35,731 nt of DNA from Acidimicrobiia bacterium (GTDB lineage: Bacteria; Actinomycetota; Acidimicrobiia; Spongiisociales; JAHEDJ01), in assembly GCA_029210695.1 (NCBI GenBank), contig JARGFH010000034.1:6301-42031 (forward strand), written 5' to 3'. Both the position numbers and the translations under genes were made by a program. Of this stretch, positions 1 through 7,211 are shown one piece after another. Positions within the stretch are counted from its first letter, which is position 1, and each line of letters opens with the position of its first letter. The notes under the pieces are model-generated. The model was not told the origin of the DNA. It worked only from the letters and a program-made list of their open reading frames with translations, and made no database searches.

Positions 1-310
1 CGGCGGTGGTGCTGGCCGAGATGACCGGGCAATCGGTGCCTGCTGCTCCGGCGGTGGCGGCGGCTGCACCGGTGGCACCGGCAGTCTCTGCAGCTGCGGC
101 GGTGAGTGCCGGTGAACTCGATTGGGCGGCGGCTGCGAGTGCGGCCGGTATGCCGGAGAAGTTGTTCAGGCGGAGTGTGGAGGCGAAGGCGAAGGCGAAG
201 GGGGTTGATCCGGCGGTGGTGCTGGCCGAGATGACCGGGCAATCGGTGCCTGCTGCTCCGGCGGTGGCGGCGGCTGCACCGGTGGCACCTGCAGTCTCTG
301 CAGCTGCGGC
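1..310 (+). repeat. 210-bp tandem direct repeat inside the cytochrome b subunit gene
   Basis: Bases 1-100 recur at 211-310 with one mismatch (g at 80, t at 290). The period is 210 bp, exactly 70 codons, so the reading frame is kept. The first copy starts at or before the window edge, so more units may lie upstream. Similarity stops abruptly after 100 and 310. The encoded unit has an Ala/Pro/Val linker and a charged helix. Confidence 0.9.
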
Positions 311-878
311 GCCGTCTGCTGCCCCTGCTGCGGCCACGGCCACGATCCCCAAGGATGTCCGGCCCCAGCGCTTGCTCACCGTGGTCAAGGCCAGGGCAAT
401 CCAGCAGGTCAAGGCTGAGCCGAGCGACAAGGTCAGCACTTGGCCGCACTTGCTCCTCATCGAGTTTGTTGCCCTGCTGGCGGTAACGGCACTGCTAATC
501 GTCATGTCGGTTGTGATTCAGGCGCCATTGCTGGAGGCGGCCAACGCCAACGTCACGCCCAATCCATCTAAAGCACCCTGGTATTTCCTCGGACTCCAGG
601 AACTGTTGACCTACTTCGATCCCCAGATCGCCGGTGTGACCGTGCCGACGATCATCGGTTTGTTCGGCTTCATGGCTATCCCTTACCTCGACCGCAACCC
701 GTCGAACAAGCCGGCGGATCGCAAGTTCGCCATCTTCATGTATACGTTCTTCATCATGGGCGCAGCAACACTGACGATCATCGGCACGTTGTTCCGCGGA
801 AGGGGCTTCAACTTCACCTACCCGTGGACCGACGGCATCTTCTTCGATGACCTCAAAGACTGGATCAACTTCGAATGA
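3..878 (+). CDS. Cytochrome b C-terminal subunit (subunit IV-like) of a menaquinol-cytochrome c reductase, 5' end outside window
   Basis: This is the quinol-oxidising membrane subunit of a bc-type complex in which cytochrome b is split. The reading frame is open to the window edge, so the true start lies upstream. Counting from the GTG at 6, residues 149-290 match the C-terminal cytochrome b domain: membrane segments at about 149-171, 211-228 and 241-263, and the motif APWYFLGLQEL (190-200), a PEWY-like quinol-site loop. The first 115 residues are unusual: an Ala/Pro/Val-rich stretch and a short helical motif (MPEKLFRRSVEAKAKAKG, then VDPAVVLAEMTG) with 70-residue periodicity. The gene overlaps the Rieske gene by 4 bp (ATGA). 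The haem-binding N-terminal half of cytochrome b is presumably encoded upstream. The domain assignment is firm; the role of the extension is unknown. Confidence 0.88.
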   Translation, partial: AVVLAEMTGQSVPAAPAVAAAAPVAPAVSAAAAVSAGELDWAAAASAAGMPEKLFRRSVEAKAKAKGVDPAVVLAEMTGQSVPAAPAVAAAAPVAPAVSAAAAPSAAPAAATATIPKDVRPQRLLTVVKARAIQQVKAEPSDKVSTWPHLLLIEFVALLAVTALLIVMSVVIQAPLLEAANANVTPNPSKAPWYFLGLQELLTYFDPQIAGVTVPTIIGLFGFMAIPYLDRNPSNKPADRKFAIFMYTFFIMGAATLTIIGTLFRGRGFNFTYPWTDGIFFDDLKDWINFE

Positions 879-1729
879 CGGCTACCCAGATTGTCCTGGT
901 CGCGATCATCGCTGTGGCGGTGCTGGCCGCGTTGGCGGCCTTTTCGATCGCCTCTCGAAAGGCCGGTCCTGATTGGAGAGCGGGGATGGACGGGCGCGCT
1001 CTCCGGGAGGATCGATCCAGGGTGTTGGTGGCTGCCGCCCCAGCCGTGGTGGAGGCTGACGAGGAAGAAGCCAGGGCCGAAGTCGAGGCACCCGTCGAGC
1101 CGGCCGGCGTCCGCCCGGTTGAGGTGGCCCGAATCGAAGAAGTCTCGGCAGATGAGGCCGGCGTGACGAGGCGGCAGTTCTTCAACAGGGCGACTCTGGC
1201 ACTCTTCGGAACGTTCTCGGTAGCAATGGGTGGCAGCATGCTTGCGTTCATTTGGCCCAACCTGAAAGGCGGATTCGGATCGGACATCGATGCCGGCCCC
1301 ATCGACGAGATCCGCACCCAGGTCTTCCAGGCGGACGGTTCCATTACGCCGCTATTTCGGCCGGATGCACGGGCCTACATCGTTCCCATCACCGACGAGG
1401 AGCTGGCAGGCTCACAATTCGTCGACAAGAGCCTGGCGGCCGGTGGCTTCATGGCGTTGTTCCAACGTTGCGTGCATCTGGGGTGCCGGGTCCCCTGGTG
1501 CAACACATCGCAAGGTTTCGAATGCCCGTGCCATGGTTCGAAATACAACTACACCGGGGAGTACGAGGCTGGACCGGCGCCCCGCAACCTCGATCGCTTC
1601 GTGGTCGAACTGCAGAACGATCGGTTCATCATCAAGACCGGGCAGATCATCGAGTCGCCGCGGGCACCGGAGAAGTCGGTGTCGTATCCGCAGGGGCCTT
1701 CCTGCATCGCCATCGAGAGCGCGGGGTAG
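875..1729 (+). CDS. qcrA: Rieske [2Fe-2S] iron-sulfur subunit of the bc complex
   Basis: This subunit passes electrons from menaquinol to cytochrome c at the outer face of the membrane. The 284-residue protein has the two Rieske boxes: CVHLGC (199-204) and CPCHGS (217-222). By family knowledge C199, H201, C217 and H220 bind the cluster, and C204/C219 form the stabilising disulfide. There are two membrane segments, at about 5-26 and 104-127. Between them is a 75-residue acidic Ala/Glu/Val-rich linker. The second segment is preceded by RRQFFNRA (99-106), a twin-arginine-like signal placed internally, as in actinobacterial QcrA proteins that have extra N-terminal helices. The ATG overlaps the previous stop by 4 bp. 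The next gene starts 4 bp after this stop. Confidence 0.93.
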   Translation: MTATQIVLVAIIAVAVLAALAAFSIASRKAGPDWRAGMDGRALREDRSRVLVAAAPAVVEADEEEARAEVEAPVEPAGVRPVEVARIEEVSADEAGVTRRQFFNRATLALFGTFSVAMGGSMLAFIWPNLKGGFGSDIDAGPIDEIRTQVFQADGSITPLFRPDARAYIVPITDEELAGSQFVDKSLAAGGFMALFQRCVHLGCRVPWCNTSQGFECPCHGSKYNYTGEYEAGPAPRNLDRFVVELQNDRFIIKTGQIIESPRAPEKSVSYPQGPSCIAIESAG

Positions 1730-1732
1730 CAC

Positions 1733-3178
1733 GTGTCGGGAAGCCTCATCATTGCCATCGTTTCGGCAGCCGTGATCTCATGGCTTGCCTACATCTTGTC
1801 GGTGACAATGAAGAAGCAAGAGAATCCCGACCCCGGTCCCAACCGCCGCCGGCCGCTCTCGGATGAGAATCTGGAGACGCGGCGACTCGACCGCTGGCTG
1901 GCAGCCGCGGTTGTCTTCTCGGGGTTCCTGGCCGTCTCACTCCCGTTCTACTTTCTCACCGAGCAGAACCGCCAGGAGAGCTTCGTCGACGCTTTCGACG
2001 AAGAAGCGGTCGCCCGCGGCTCGCACCTCGTTGCCGAGTTCGCCTGCGAGAGCTGCCACGGCCCCGGGTTCGTAGGTGGAGCAGCCTCCTACGTCGAGAA
2101 GCGGAGCGACATCTCCGTGAGCTGGGCGGCTCCCGCCCTCGATGACATCTTTTACCGTTACGAGGCCGATGAAGTGCGATTCTGGCTCGTATACGGCAGG
2201 GCCAATAGCCCGATGCCTGCCTGGGGCCTGGCGGGGAATGGCCCGATGAACGATCAGCAGATCGACGATCTCATCGCCTATCTCGCCTCAATCGAGATCA
2301 GCCAGGAAGAAGCTCTCTCCAAGGCAGACACCGGAGTCACCGTGGCATTGAATCGTCTCGCCAACGCCGAAACGACCGTCGAACAGTCGGTGGCCGAGCA
2401 GGAGACGCTGATCGCGGAAATCGAGGCCGCGCCCGAGTTGTTGACGGTGGCGGAGAGTTTCGAGCAGCGCGCAGTTGCTGCCCTCGAATCCGCCGACACG
2501 GGCCGCGATACCGATGGTGACGGTATTTCCGATGTCGCGGAGACCGAGATCGCGGCGGTCACCGTCGCGGCGGCCGAGGCAGGCCTGTCTTTCGGCGGCT
2601 CGACGGTCGCTCCGGTTCTGCTGGACCCGGGCAACCCGGAGTCGACCCTCGGTGTGCCCGACCTACAGGCTGCTCGCACTGCGGTCTCCTCCCTCTCCTC
2701 GTTGGCTACCAACCTCCGCACAACGGCCGAGAATCAAGGCCCGCTCCTGACCAGGGCGCAATCCGGCCTCGACTTCCTCGTCGCTGCCCGGGACAACCAG
2801 CTGTGGGCCGTCGATGTCGAGCAGATCGCCGCGGTTACCTTCGGTGGCAACCGCGACGATGCAGAGCGCGCCGTCGGTTTGTTCAACTCCTACTGTGCCC
2901 GCTGCCACACGGCCGGGTATTCCGCCGGGGTCGCCTACACGGAGGAGTCCGGATCGGGCGCGTTGGGCCCGGCGCTCTGGAACGGTCGGGCGAACGTGCA
3001 GTTCGAGTCGGCGGACGACATGGTCGATTTCATCGCCAACGGATCCGAACTCGGCAAGGCGTACGGTGTCAACGGAGTCGGCAGGGGATACATGCCTGGA
3101 TTCGGGAAGGTCCTCACCCAGAGAGACCTCGAGCTGGTGGTTGAGTACCTGCGCGGCGAAACGCTACGGGGGTTCTGA
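1733..3178 (+). CDS. Membrane-anchored dihaem cytochrome c subunit of the bc complex
   Basis: This is probably the electron acceptor from the Rieske protein. The 481-residue protein begins with two hydrophobic segments (about 4-24 and 56-76). It has two class I cytochrome c domains, with haem sites CESCH (105-109) and CARCH (388-392) and probable Met ligands M161 (in MPAWG) and M454 (in YMPGFG). The two domains are separated by about 180 residues of mostly helical, Ala/Glu-rich sequence. That linker carries DTDGDGISDVAE (259-270), a DxDxDG calcium-loop motif of the thrombospondin-3/dockerin type. Actinobacterial QcrC proteins also carry two haems, but usually with closely spaced domains and a C-terminal anchor, so this is a different arrangement. 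The start is a GTG 4 bp after the Rieske stop. Confidence 0.85.
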   Translation: MSGSLIIAIVSAAVISWLAYILSVTMKKQENPDPGPNRRRPLSDENLETRRLDRWLAAAVVFSGFLAVSLPFYFLTEQNRQESFVDAFDEEAVARGSHLVAEFACESCHGPGFVGGAASYVEKRSDISVSWAAPALDDIFYRYEADEVRFWLVYGRANSPMPAWGLAGNGPMNDQQIDDLIAYLASIEISQEEALSKADTGVTVALNRLANAETTVEQSVAEQETLIAEIEAAPELLTVAESFEQRAVAALESADTGRDTDGDGISDVAETEIAAVTVAAAEAGLSFGGSTVAPVLLDPGNPESTLGVPDLQAARTAVSSLSSLATNLRTTAENQGPLLTRAQSGLDFLVAARDNQLWAVDVEQIAAVTFGGNRDDAERAVGLFNSYCARCHTAGYSAGVAYTEESGSGALGPALWNGRANVQFESADDMVDFIANGSELGKAYGVNGVGRGYMPGFGKVLTQRDLELVVEYLRGETLRGF

Positions 3179-3179
3179 G

Positions 3180-3545
3180 ATGCGCGAACTGTTTCGCTCG
3201 ATCCTGTCGGCCAACCTGACCTTCACGGGGATCGTTCTGACCGCCGCCTCGTTTGCGGTGTTCTTCGGCAGCGGGTACCTGCTTCTCTACACGAATCTTG
3301 GCAAACGTCTCGGGTTCCTGATCGCCGGCTCCGGTGTGTTTGGGTGGGCGACGATCAACAGCCTGCTATTCGTGCTCTATGCGCCCAGGGGGCCGCGACC
3401 TGCCGACTTCGAGGGCCTCAACGCCTGGGAGATCCGGTTGATCCCGATGACCTGGATGGTCGTATCGGCGATCCTGTTCGCCGGGTTCCTGGTGACGCTC
3501 AATCGACTCGAAGACGACGACGAGAACGTCGCGAGTAGCCCCTAG
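3180..3545 (+). CDS. Small three-helix membrane protein of the bc operon, function unknown
   Basis: The ATG lies 1 bp after the dihaem cytochrome stop, so translation is probably coupled. The 121-residue product has three hydrophobic segments (roughly 15-37, 45-69 and 89-110), an Arg-containing N-terminus, a charged PRGPRPADFEGLNAWE loop before the third helix, and an acidic tail (EDDDENVASSP). No haem or metal motif is visible. Its place as last gene of the operon suggests an accessory or assembly subunit of the cytochrome complex, but this rests on position only. Confidence 0.75.
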   Translation: MRELFRSILSANLTFTGIVLTAASFAVFFGSGYLLLYTNLGKRLGFLIAGSGVFGWATINSLLFVLYAPRGPRPADFEGLNAWEIRLIPMTWMVVSAILFAGFLVTLNRLEDDDENVASSP

Positions 3546-3575
3546 CGGGTTGCGCTGAGTTCGGTACCACCAACG

Positions 3576-3597
3576 CCCGGATTCACTGCTGTCCGGG
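3576..3597 (+). terminator. Weak hairpin after the bc operon
   Basis: Arms CCCGGA (3576-3581) and TCCGGG (3592-3597) form a 6-bp stem with a 10-nt loop, 30 bp after the last gene of the operon. Only a short T-containing run follows, so termination here is uncertain. Confidence 0.3.
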
Positions 3598-3646
3598 TTC
3601 AGGTGTACTCGTCATCTGTCTGGCGAGCGCAACGGTGTAATCCGGA

Positions 3647-3681
3647 GCCAATTGCCAATTGCCAATTGCCAATTGCCAATA
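3647..3681. repeat. Heptamer tandem repeat (GCCAATT x4 plus GCCAATA)
   Basis: Four exact copies of GCCAATT and a fifth with one change lie head to tail in the convergent gap between the bc operon and rex, ending 13 bp before the rex stop codon. Each junction creates CAATTG, so the array is self-complementary and AT-rich compared with its surroundings. No gene is seen here. Confidence 0.9.
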
Positions 3682-3694
3682 GCCAGCAGGCTCG

Positions 3695-4324
3695 CTACCC
3701 CCGGTCGTTGCGCACGTAGTAGCCCAGGATCTGCAGTTCGGTCGACAAATCGACCCGGCGCACGGCGGCGTTGTCCAGGTGGAGCACCGTCTGCGCGAAG
3801 TTCAAGATCGACCGGATGCCACAGTCCTCGAGTTGCTGTGCGACTTCCTGGGCAACCGCAGTCGGAGTAGTGATGATGCCGATCTCGACGTCATGCTCGG
3901 CGACGTCGGCTGCGAGGTGGCGGAGGTGGCGAACCTCGAGGTCGCCGATCCTGGTCCCGACTTTCTCGGGGTTTGTGTCGTAAAGCCCGACGATGTGGAA
4001 CCGGGCTGCGCCGAAGTTGTCGTAGCTGGCCAGCGCAGCACCGAGATTGCCGATGCCGACGATCACGACACCGAAGTCCCGGGTGAGGCCTAGCGCCTCC
4101 CGGATCTGCTGACCCAGCACCGCGCTGTCGTATCCAACCCCCCGTACCCCGTGGGTGCCCAGGAACGACAGATCCTTTCGGACCTTGGCGGCGTTGACGT
4201 TGACTCGACTGGCCAGGATCTCAGATGAGATCGTTCCCATCCCTTCAGACTGGAGGGTCTCGAGTGCGTAGAGATAGAGGGGGAGTCGGGCGACCGATGC
4301 CGGCGGGATTGTGACTGACTTCAC
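3695..4324 (-). CDS. rex: Redox-sensing transcriptional repressor Rex
   Basis: Rex is a cytosolic dimeric repressor that leaves DNA when NADH is high. The 209-residue protein has the usual length and layout. The N-terminal winged helix includes SVARLPLYLYALETLQ and AAKVRKDLSFLGTHGVRGVGYD. A Rossmann domain follows, with VVIVGIGNLGAALASY as the NAD(H)-binding loop, then YDTNPEKVG. The C-terminal swapped helix ends ELQILGYYVRND. The start is a GTG at 4324, chosen because conserved family sequence begins a few codons later and a -10 box sits 6 bp upstream; no ribosome-binding site is visible, so the transcript is probably leaderless. A Rex operator overlaps this start. Neighbours are respiratory genes, which are the classical Rex targets in actinobacteria. 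Confidence 0.95.
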   Translation of the reverse strand: MKSVTIPPASVARLPLYLYALETLQSEGMGTISSEILASRVNVNAAKVRKDLSFLGTHGVRGVGYDSAVLGQQIREALGLTRDFGVVIVGIGNLGAALASYDNFGAARFHIVGLYDTNPEKVGTRIGDLEVRHLRHLAADVAEHDVEIGIITTPTAVAQEVAQQLEDCGIRSILNFAQTVLHLDNAAVRRVDLSTELQILGYYVRNDRG

Positions 4325-4326
4325 AA
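4309..4326 (-). promoter_or_regulatory. Rex operator covering the rex start codon
   Basis: On the minus strand the site reads TTGTGAAGTCAGTCACAA. Compared with the published Rex consensus TTGTGAA-N4-TTCACAA it matches 13 of the 14 defined positions, and the outer TTGTGA/TCACAA arms are perfectly inverted. It includes the GTG start codon and the inferred transcription start, so bound Rex should block its own transcription (autoregulation). Confidence 0.8.
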
Positions 4327-4330
4327 ATCG

Positions 4331-4336
4331 AATTTA
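4331..4336 (-). promoter_or_regulatory. Probable -10 box of rex
   Basis: TAAATT on the minus strand is followed by 6 bp and then the GTG start. This spacing puts the transcription start at or next to the start codon, which fits leaderless actinobacterial promoters. Confidence 0.55.
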
Positions 4337-4385
4337 CCCGCCTGAGGGCCAGATCCCGCAATTCACGGTCCCTCCGGGGGGCGGG

Positions 4386-4391
4386 TAGGCT
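4386..4391 (+). promoter_or_regulatory. Possible -10 box of the flavoprotein gene
   Basis: TAGGCT (TANNNT type) lies 10 bp before the ATG at 4402. No Shine-Dalgarno sequence is visible, so the transcript would be leaderless or nearly so. No convincing -35 box was found. Confidence 0.35.
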
Positions 4392-4401
4392 CCCGCCCCT
4401 G

Positions 4402-5640
4402 ATGACAGCTCCCGATGTGGTGGTCGTCGGCGGAGGGCCTGCTGGCTCTGCCGCCGCATTCTGGCTGGCGAGTGCCGGCCATTCTGTGACGCTGGTCGAG
4501 AAGAAGGCCTACCCCCGGGAGAAGACCTGCGGAGACGGGCTCACCCCGCGAGCGATCCTCCAGTTGCAGGAGCTCGGGTTCGATTTCGATGTTCCACAGT
4601 TCCACCGGGTTCACGGCTTGCGGTCGTATGCAGGAGACAATCTCAAACTCGAAATGGAATGGCCCGACCATTCGATCTATCCGAATTGGGGTGGGGTGAT
4701 TCGCCGGGCCGATCTCGATCAACAGGTGGCGCTGCTGGTCGAGAAGCAGGGAGCGACGATCCGGCAGCAGGTCGAAGCTACGCCTGTGATCGAAGACGGC
4801 CGCCTGACCGGGGTGGAGCTCAATCACAACGGCGAGACCGAGGTGCTCAACCCGAAGGTGGTCGTAGTCGCCGACGGATCGTTGAGCCGGTTCGGGTGGA
4901 GCCTCGGGACGAGCCGGCGGCGCGACTACCCGCTCGGCCTGGCTGCCCGTGGCTACTTCTCGTCTCCTCGTTCGGACGATGGCTTCCTCGAGAGTCAGCT
5001 CGACATTCGGGATGAAACCGGGGCTGCAATGCCGGGGTACGGGTGGGTGTTTCCGCTCGGAGACGGCACCGTCAACGTCGGTGTTGGGCTGTTGTCGACC
5101 TTCAAACGCTGGAAGCATGTCAACACGAACGACATGATGGCGGCCTACGTTCGTTCGGCTCCCGACTACTGGGAGCTCTCGGAGGCGTCTCAGCTCACCA
5201 AGCCGCGGGGCGGCAAGCTGACGATGGCCCTCTCCGTTGGGCCACTGGCAGGGCCCAACTGGCTCGTCGCCGGCGACGCAGCCGGGGCCATCAACCCGTG
5301 GAACGGGGAAGGCATCTCCTATGCCTACGAGACGGGCCGGATCGCCGCCGACCACATTTCGGCTGCCCTGGCCGGCGACGACCTCTCCCTGCTGCAACGC
5401 TATCCGCAGTTTCTGCAGGACACCTACGGCGACTACTACAAGATGGCCCGAATCTTTGTGAAGGCGATCGGGCAGCCTTTGGTGATGCGGACGTTGACCC
5501 ATACGGGATTGCGGTCCAAGCCTCTGATGGAATGGGTGCTCAAGGTGATGGCCAACTTGCTGGAGCCCGAGGAGAAATCGATCGGCGACCAGGCGTACCG
5601 CCTGCTCGAAGGAATCGTCAGGGCCGCCCCCCGCATTTGA
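4402..5640 (+). CDS. Geranylgeranyl-reductase-family FAD-dependent oxidoreductase (possible menaquinone side-chain reductase)
   Basis: Members of this family saturate isoprenoid double bonds, in geranylgeranyl lipids or in the menaquinone side chain (the MenJ type in mycobacteria). The 412-residue protein has an N-terminal FAD-binding motif VVVGGGPAGSAAA (about 7-19), the family motif EKTCGDGLTPRA, and a second FAD motif WLVAGDAAGAINPWNGEGI near residue 290. The C-terminal part is helical and probably membrane-associated. It is divergent from rex and lies between bc and nuo genes, which favours a quinone-linked role, but substrate cannot be decided from sequence. The ATG at 4402 starts directly at the conserved N-terminus. 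Confidence 0.85.
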   Translation: MTAPDVVVVGGGPAGSAAAFWLASAGHSVTLVEKKAYPREKTCGDGLTPRAILQLQELGFDFDVPQFHRVHGLRSYAGDNLKLEMEWPDHSIYPNWGGVIRRADLDQQVALLVEKQGATIRQQVEATPVIEDGRLTGVELNHNGETEVLNPKVVVVADGSLSRFGWSLGTSRRRDYPLGLAARGYFSSPRSDDGFLESQLDIRDETGAAMPGYGWVFPLGDGTVNVGVGLLSTFKRWKHVNTNDMMAAYVRSAPDYWELSEASQLTKPRGGKLTMALSVGPLAGPNWLVAGDAAGAINPWNGEGISYAYETGRIAADHISAALAGDDLSLLQRYPQFLQDTYGDYYKMARIFVKAIGQPLVMRTLTHTGLRSKPLMEWVLKVMANLLEPEEKSIGDQAYRLLEGIVRAAPRI

Positions 5641-5699
5641 AACGGTTTTCGGGCGACGGTGTTGTCATAGAGCGCAAATGCGGCGCGATCGATTGTGAA

Positions 5700-6614
5700 T
5701 CAGGTGCGCTCGGCGCGACTCACCAGGTAGGCGCCTCCGATGGTGACTACGACACCTATCAGCTGGATCGGCTCGACGCGCTCTGCCAGCACCAGGAAGC
5801 CCAGGACCAGAGCGACGATCGGTACGAGGTATGCGACCACCGACCCGCGCGAGGCGCCGACGCGTCCGGCTAGGGCGAGCTGCGTCGCCCTAGCAACGCC
5901 GGTCCCTACGACGCCGAGGATGACTACTGCCAGCACGGGCACCCATTCGAATGATGAACGAGCGAGCCCGGTGAATCCGATCGGGATGAGCGCCACGGAG
6001 GCGACGGAAAGGGTGCGAAGCGTCACGGCCATCGCCCCGTAGCGTTGCTGGAGGGGCACTAGGAGGTTGTTGGCGACGCCGTAGCAAACGACTGCCGTCA
6101 GCACGTAGGCGATCCCAAGTGCCGAACCCACCTCGCCTCCGAGTGTCGGAATCGATAGGAGAACGATCCCGGAGAAGCCGACTGCCAGGCCGATGCGTTG
6201 GCGCATCCCCGGGAGCCTGCGCATCAACAGCGCAGCAACCGTGGCGGTGGCGATGGGGATGCCGCTGACCAGCATCCCGGCGACGGCCGAGGCGATCCGC
6301 TCTTCGGCCGCCGCGAACAGCCATGCCGGCGCCGCCTGTCCGACGACGCCGAGGAAGGCGATTCGACTCCAGTCGCCCCGGGCGACGGGGGAGCGGGACC
6401 TGGCGAACAGGGCCAGCGCGCCGGCACCCAGTGCGACTCTCCCGAAGGCGATCACCCCCGGCGTGAGCGATCGGAGTCCGAGGGCCATCCAGAGAAAGGC
6501 AGACCCGAAGACCAGACCGTTGAACGCCACCAGTGCCCAGTGCGAAGGAGTGAACGCCTCCCGATGGGTGCCCTCGGAGGTCGTGAAGATGGCGATTCGG
6601 GGCGGCTGCGTCAT
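5700..6614 (-). CDS. EamA/DMT-superfamily membrane transporter
   Basis: This is a predicted inner-membrane exporter of small metabolites; the substrate is unknown. The 304-residue protein has about ten hydrophobic segments arranged as two EamA repeats (roughly 30-155 and 170-300), with typical phrases such as FGSAFLWMALGLRSLTPG in the first half and LVPIVALVLGFLVLAERVEP in the second. It converges on the flavoprotein gene (59-bp gap, no clear terminator) and diverges from nuoA. The ATG at 6614 begins 7 bp downstream of a palindromic element that fills the leader region. There is no visible ribosome-binding site. Confidence 0.85.
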   Translation of the reverse strand: MTQPPRIAIFTTSEGTHREAFTPSHWALVAFNGLVFGSAFLWMALGLRSLTPGVIAFGRVALGAGALALFARSRSPVARGDWSRIAFLGVVGQAAPAWLFAAAEERIASAVAGMLVSGIPIATATVAALLMRRLPGMRQRIGLAVGFSGIVLLSIPTLGGEVGSALGIAYVLTAVVCYGVANNLLVPLQQRYGAMAVTLRTLSVASVALIPIGFTGLARSSFEWVPVLAVVILGVVGTGVARATQLALAGRVGASRGSVVAYLVPIVALVLGFLVLAERVEPIQLIGVVVTIGGAYLVSRAERT

Positions 6615-6620
6615 GATGAA

Positions 6621-6677
6621 CCGTTTTCGCGCGGGGATCGCACCCTATACGGTTCGATTCCCGCGCGAGAACAGTTG
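6621..6677. repeat. Palindromic intergenic element, copy A
   Basis: Arms GTTTTCGCGCGGG (6623-6635) and CCCGCGCGAGAAC (6660-6672) pair over 13 bp with one G-T type mismatch, around a 24-bp centre containing ACCCTATA. A second copy at 30260-30315 shares the arms, flanking bases and the ACCCTATA core. On the minus strand the core reads TATAGGGT, which could serve as a -10 box about 30 bp before the transporter ATG. It is either a shared operator/promoter or a small REP/MITE-like element. Confidence 0.75.
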
Positions 6678-6762
6678 CCGGGAGGGCCGACTCGTGACAG
6701 GCGACCCACCGGTAAGCGACTTACGGCCCCGTCTTTGGTTTTTGTGGTGCTACCCGAACCTC

Positions 6763-6768
6763 TAGTCT
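6763..6768 (+). promoter_or_regulatory. Possible -10 box of the nuo operon
   Basis: TAGTCT fits the TANNNT pattern and lies 26 bp before the nuoA start, leaving room for the GAGGAG ribosome-binding site. The -35 region is not convincing. No Rex-operator-like sequence was found between 6615 and 6794. Confidence 0.35.
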
Positions 6769-6794
6769 TGCGGCGGGAAAGAAGAGGAGCTCCG

Positions 6795-7211
6795 TTGGAT
6801 CTGGCCGCATACGTGCCCGTGGCTTTCATGTTCCTGCTCGTGATGGCATTCGCCGCCGTCACCCTCGTTCTCTCTCGTCTCGTCTCTCCGAATCGCCCGA
6901 CTCCCGAGAAGCTTGCCCCCTACGAGTGCGGCATCGTTCCAGAGGTTGAGCCGGTCCAGCGCTTTCCCGTCAAGTTCTATCTCGTTGCGATGCTCTTCGT
7001 CATCTTCGATATCGAGATCATCTTCCTCTTCGCCTGGGCTGTGAACTTCCGTGAGCTCGGCTGGTTCGGTGTCGCCTCCGTGGGGATTTTCACGCTGCTC
7101 GTCCTCGAGACCCTCGGCTACGTATGGAAACGCGGCGCGCTCGACTGGAACGTGCCCCGCCGCGCCCGCCAGGTATCCGTCGGGACCGTCGTCGACGAGG
7201 AAGCCGCCTGA
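6795..7211 (+). CDS. nuoA: NADH-quinone oxidoreductase subunit A
   Basis: NuoA is a small membrane subunit at the junction of the peripheral and membrane arms of complex I. The 138-residue protein has three hydrophobic segments and the family motifs PYECGI and [21 protein letters not shown]. The start is a TTG at 6795, chosen because a GAGGAG ribosome-binding site lies 5 bp before it and family similarity begins at once ([14 protein letters not shown]). A longer open frame upstream is not supported. First gene of the nuo operon; its TGA overlaps the nuoB ATG by 1 bp. Confidence 0.92.
   Translation: MDLAAYVPVAFMFLLVMAFAAVTLVLSRLVSPNRPTPEKLAPYECGIVPEVEPVQRFPVKFYLVAMLFVIFDIEIIFLFAWAVNFRELGWFGVASVGIFTLLVLETLGYVWKRGALDWNVPRRARQVSVGTVVDEEAA

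Noticed and set aside
3647-3681. Heptamer array as a CRISPR remnant
   Set aside because: Units are 7 bp with no spacers, and no cas gene is present.
4363-5502. A 379-residue open frame antisense to the geranylgeranyl-reductase-like gene
   Set aside because: It covers the same bases as a clear FAD enzyme and has no recognisable domain.
5690-5702. TTGTGAAT near the end of the flavoprotein gene as a Rex half-site
   Set aside because: No matching TCACAA arm follows, and it lies between convergent genes.
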